A stretch of DNA of 64,000 bases, taken from NCBI GenBank assembly GCA_036504215.1, contig DASXVO010000021.1:206428-270427 (forward strand), in the 5' to 3' direction. A model generated the notes under the pieces. It was not told the origin of the DNA. It was given only the letters and a program-made list of their open reading frames with translations, and searched no databases. This document shows positions 63,705 through 64,000 of this stretch, piece by piece. Each line of letters starts with the position of its first letter. Positions within the stretch are counted from its first letter, which is position 1. Origin of the DNA: Vicinamibacterales bacterium (GTDB taxonomy: Bacteria > Acidobacteriota > Vicinamibacteria > Vicinamibacterales > Fen-181). The translations under genes were made by a program, and so were the position numbers.

Positions 63705-64000
63705 TCACACCTTGAAGGTGATCGAGTCCAGCCAGCACTGTTTCCGGTCGCCGCGTTTGTAAGCCTCGTAGGTCGATCGCGGGTGGAAAGTGAGTCCCCC
63801 TTTTCGCACGGCGTCGTACTCCAGCAGTCGAACCACCAGCGGATGCTGCGGTCCATACGCGCGCAGCCGGCCGGGCTCGAGTCTCGCCGGGTGGGCGGCC
63901 TCCTGCCCGAGTGGAGGCAGCTTGAGATGCGTGAACAGCAGCTCGGCTCGATGCTCGGGCGACACCGGGATTTCCGGCCTTCCGGTGATTCGCTCCAACT
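63705..64000 (-). CDS. Unknown protein, 3' part only (cut by window edge)
   Basis: The frame is open to the last base. The visible 97 residues include RAELLFTHLKLPPLGQEA, LRAYGPQHPLVVRLLEYDAV, GGLTFHPRSTYEAYKRGDRK and the end CWLDSITFKV. A TTG at 63998 is the only start-like codon and is probably internal. It precedes the 560-residue unknown by 24 bp and so belongs to the same unassigned operon. No family recognised. Confidence 0.6.
   Translation of the reverse strand, partial: LERITGRPEIPVSPEHRAELLFTHLKLPPLGQEAAHPARLEPGRLRAYGPQHPLVVRLLEYDAVRKGGLTFHPRSTYEAYKRGDRKQCWLDSITFKV

Overview
The window is GC-rich, gene-dense bacterial DNA. I see no tRNA, rRNA, CRISPR array, insertion sequence or prophage. 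The gene content points to Acidobacteriota, probably the Vicinamibacteria/Luteitalea side (inference). The markers are an orphan ADOP-type (duplicated FtsX/MacB) permease, two TonB-receptor-like proteins with carboxypeptidase-regulatory N-termini, two winged-helix/TM/TPR proteins, a DUF5916 remnant, a large Asp-box (VPS10-like) protein, and a 'GRDARAT'-type intergenic repeat.

Layout. 1-8561 (+): the end of a hybrid kinase, then a tightly coupled operon of TolC-like outer-membrane protein, PhnD-like binding protein, BarA-like hybrid kinase with HPt, and REC-PAS-kinase-REC. 8683-12079: a secreted esterase converging on an OmpR-type regulator/sensor kinase pair. 12141-12178: three 11-bp-phased CTTAAC direct repeats, a likely operator for that regulator, between the kinase operon and a divergent pair (secreted LolA-like protein, TonB-like receptor). 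15963-25567: two paralogous wHTH-TM-TPR proteins, a secreted unknown, an exported Gfo/Idh/MocA oxidoreductase, a DUF4097 TGDG-repeat protein and two gene remnants. 25606-32640: PAS hybrid kinase, RhlE-type helicase, acetate-type transporter and ADOP permease. 32641-33432: a scar where the 5' part of a glycogen phosphorylase meets, tail to tail, the 5' part of a regulatory gene.

33321-41206: SnoaL-like protein, APC permease, papain-like peptidase, methyltransferase, the pgl-zwf oxidative pentose-phosphate pair, and an animal-like UDP-glucose dehydrogenase. 41474-46675: a large TonB-like receptor, an ankyrin/metallo-beta-lactamase fusion and an ICMT-like methyltransferase. 46904-52692: M55 D-aminopeptidase, Asp-box protein, Zn alcohol dehydrogenase and a small membrane protein.

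53107-60432 (all -): a collinear metabolic cluster. Its start is a tight set with overlapping genes: a TIGR04076-like small protein, a 16-Cys polyferredoxin, an aldehyde:ferredoxin oxidoreductase (AOR) and an amino-acid permease. A second permease, an ACMSD-like amidohydrolase, a SUI1/YciH factor and a zinc-ribbon protein follow. A working model is amino-acid uptake feeding aldehyde oxidation by a tungsten-type enzyme. 60583-64000 (-): three consecutive genes I cannot assign, the last cut by the window edge.

Best candidates for something new: the binding-protein/TolC/hybrid-kinase operon, the ankyrin-MBL fusion with an altered metal motif, the AOR operon with its small coupled partner, and the three-gene unknown cluster at the right edge. 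Starts were chosen from Shine-Dalgarno spacing, signal peptides and overlaps. Long antisense frames were treated as high-GC shadows.
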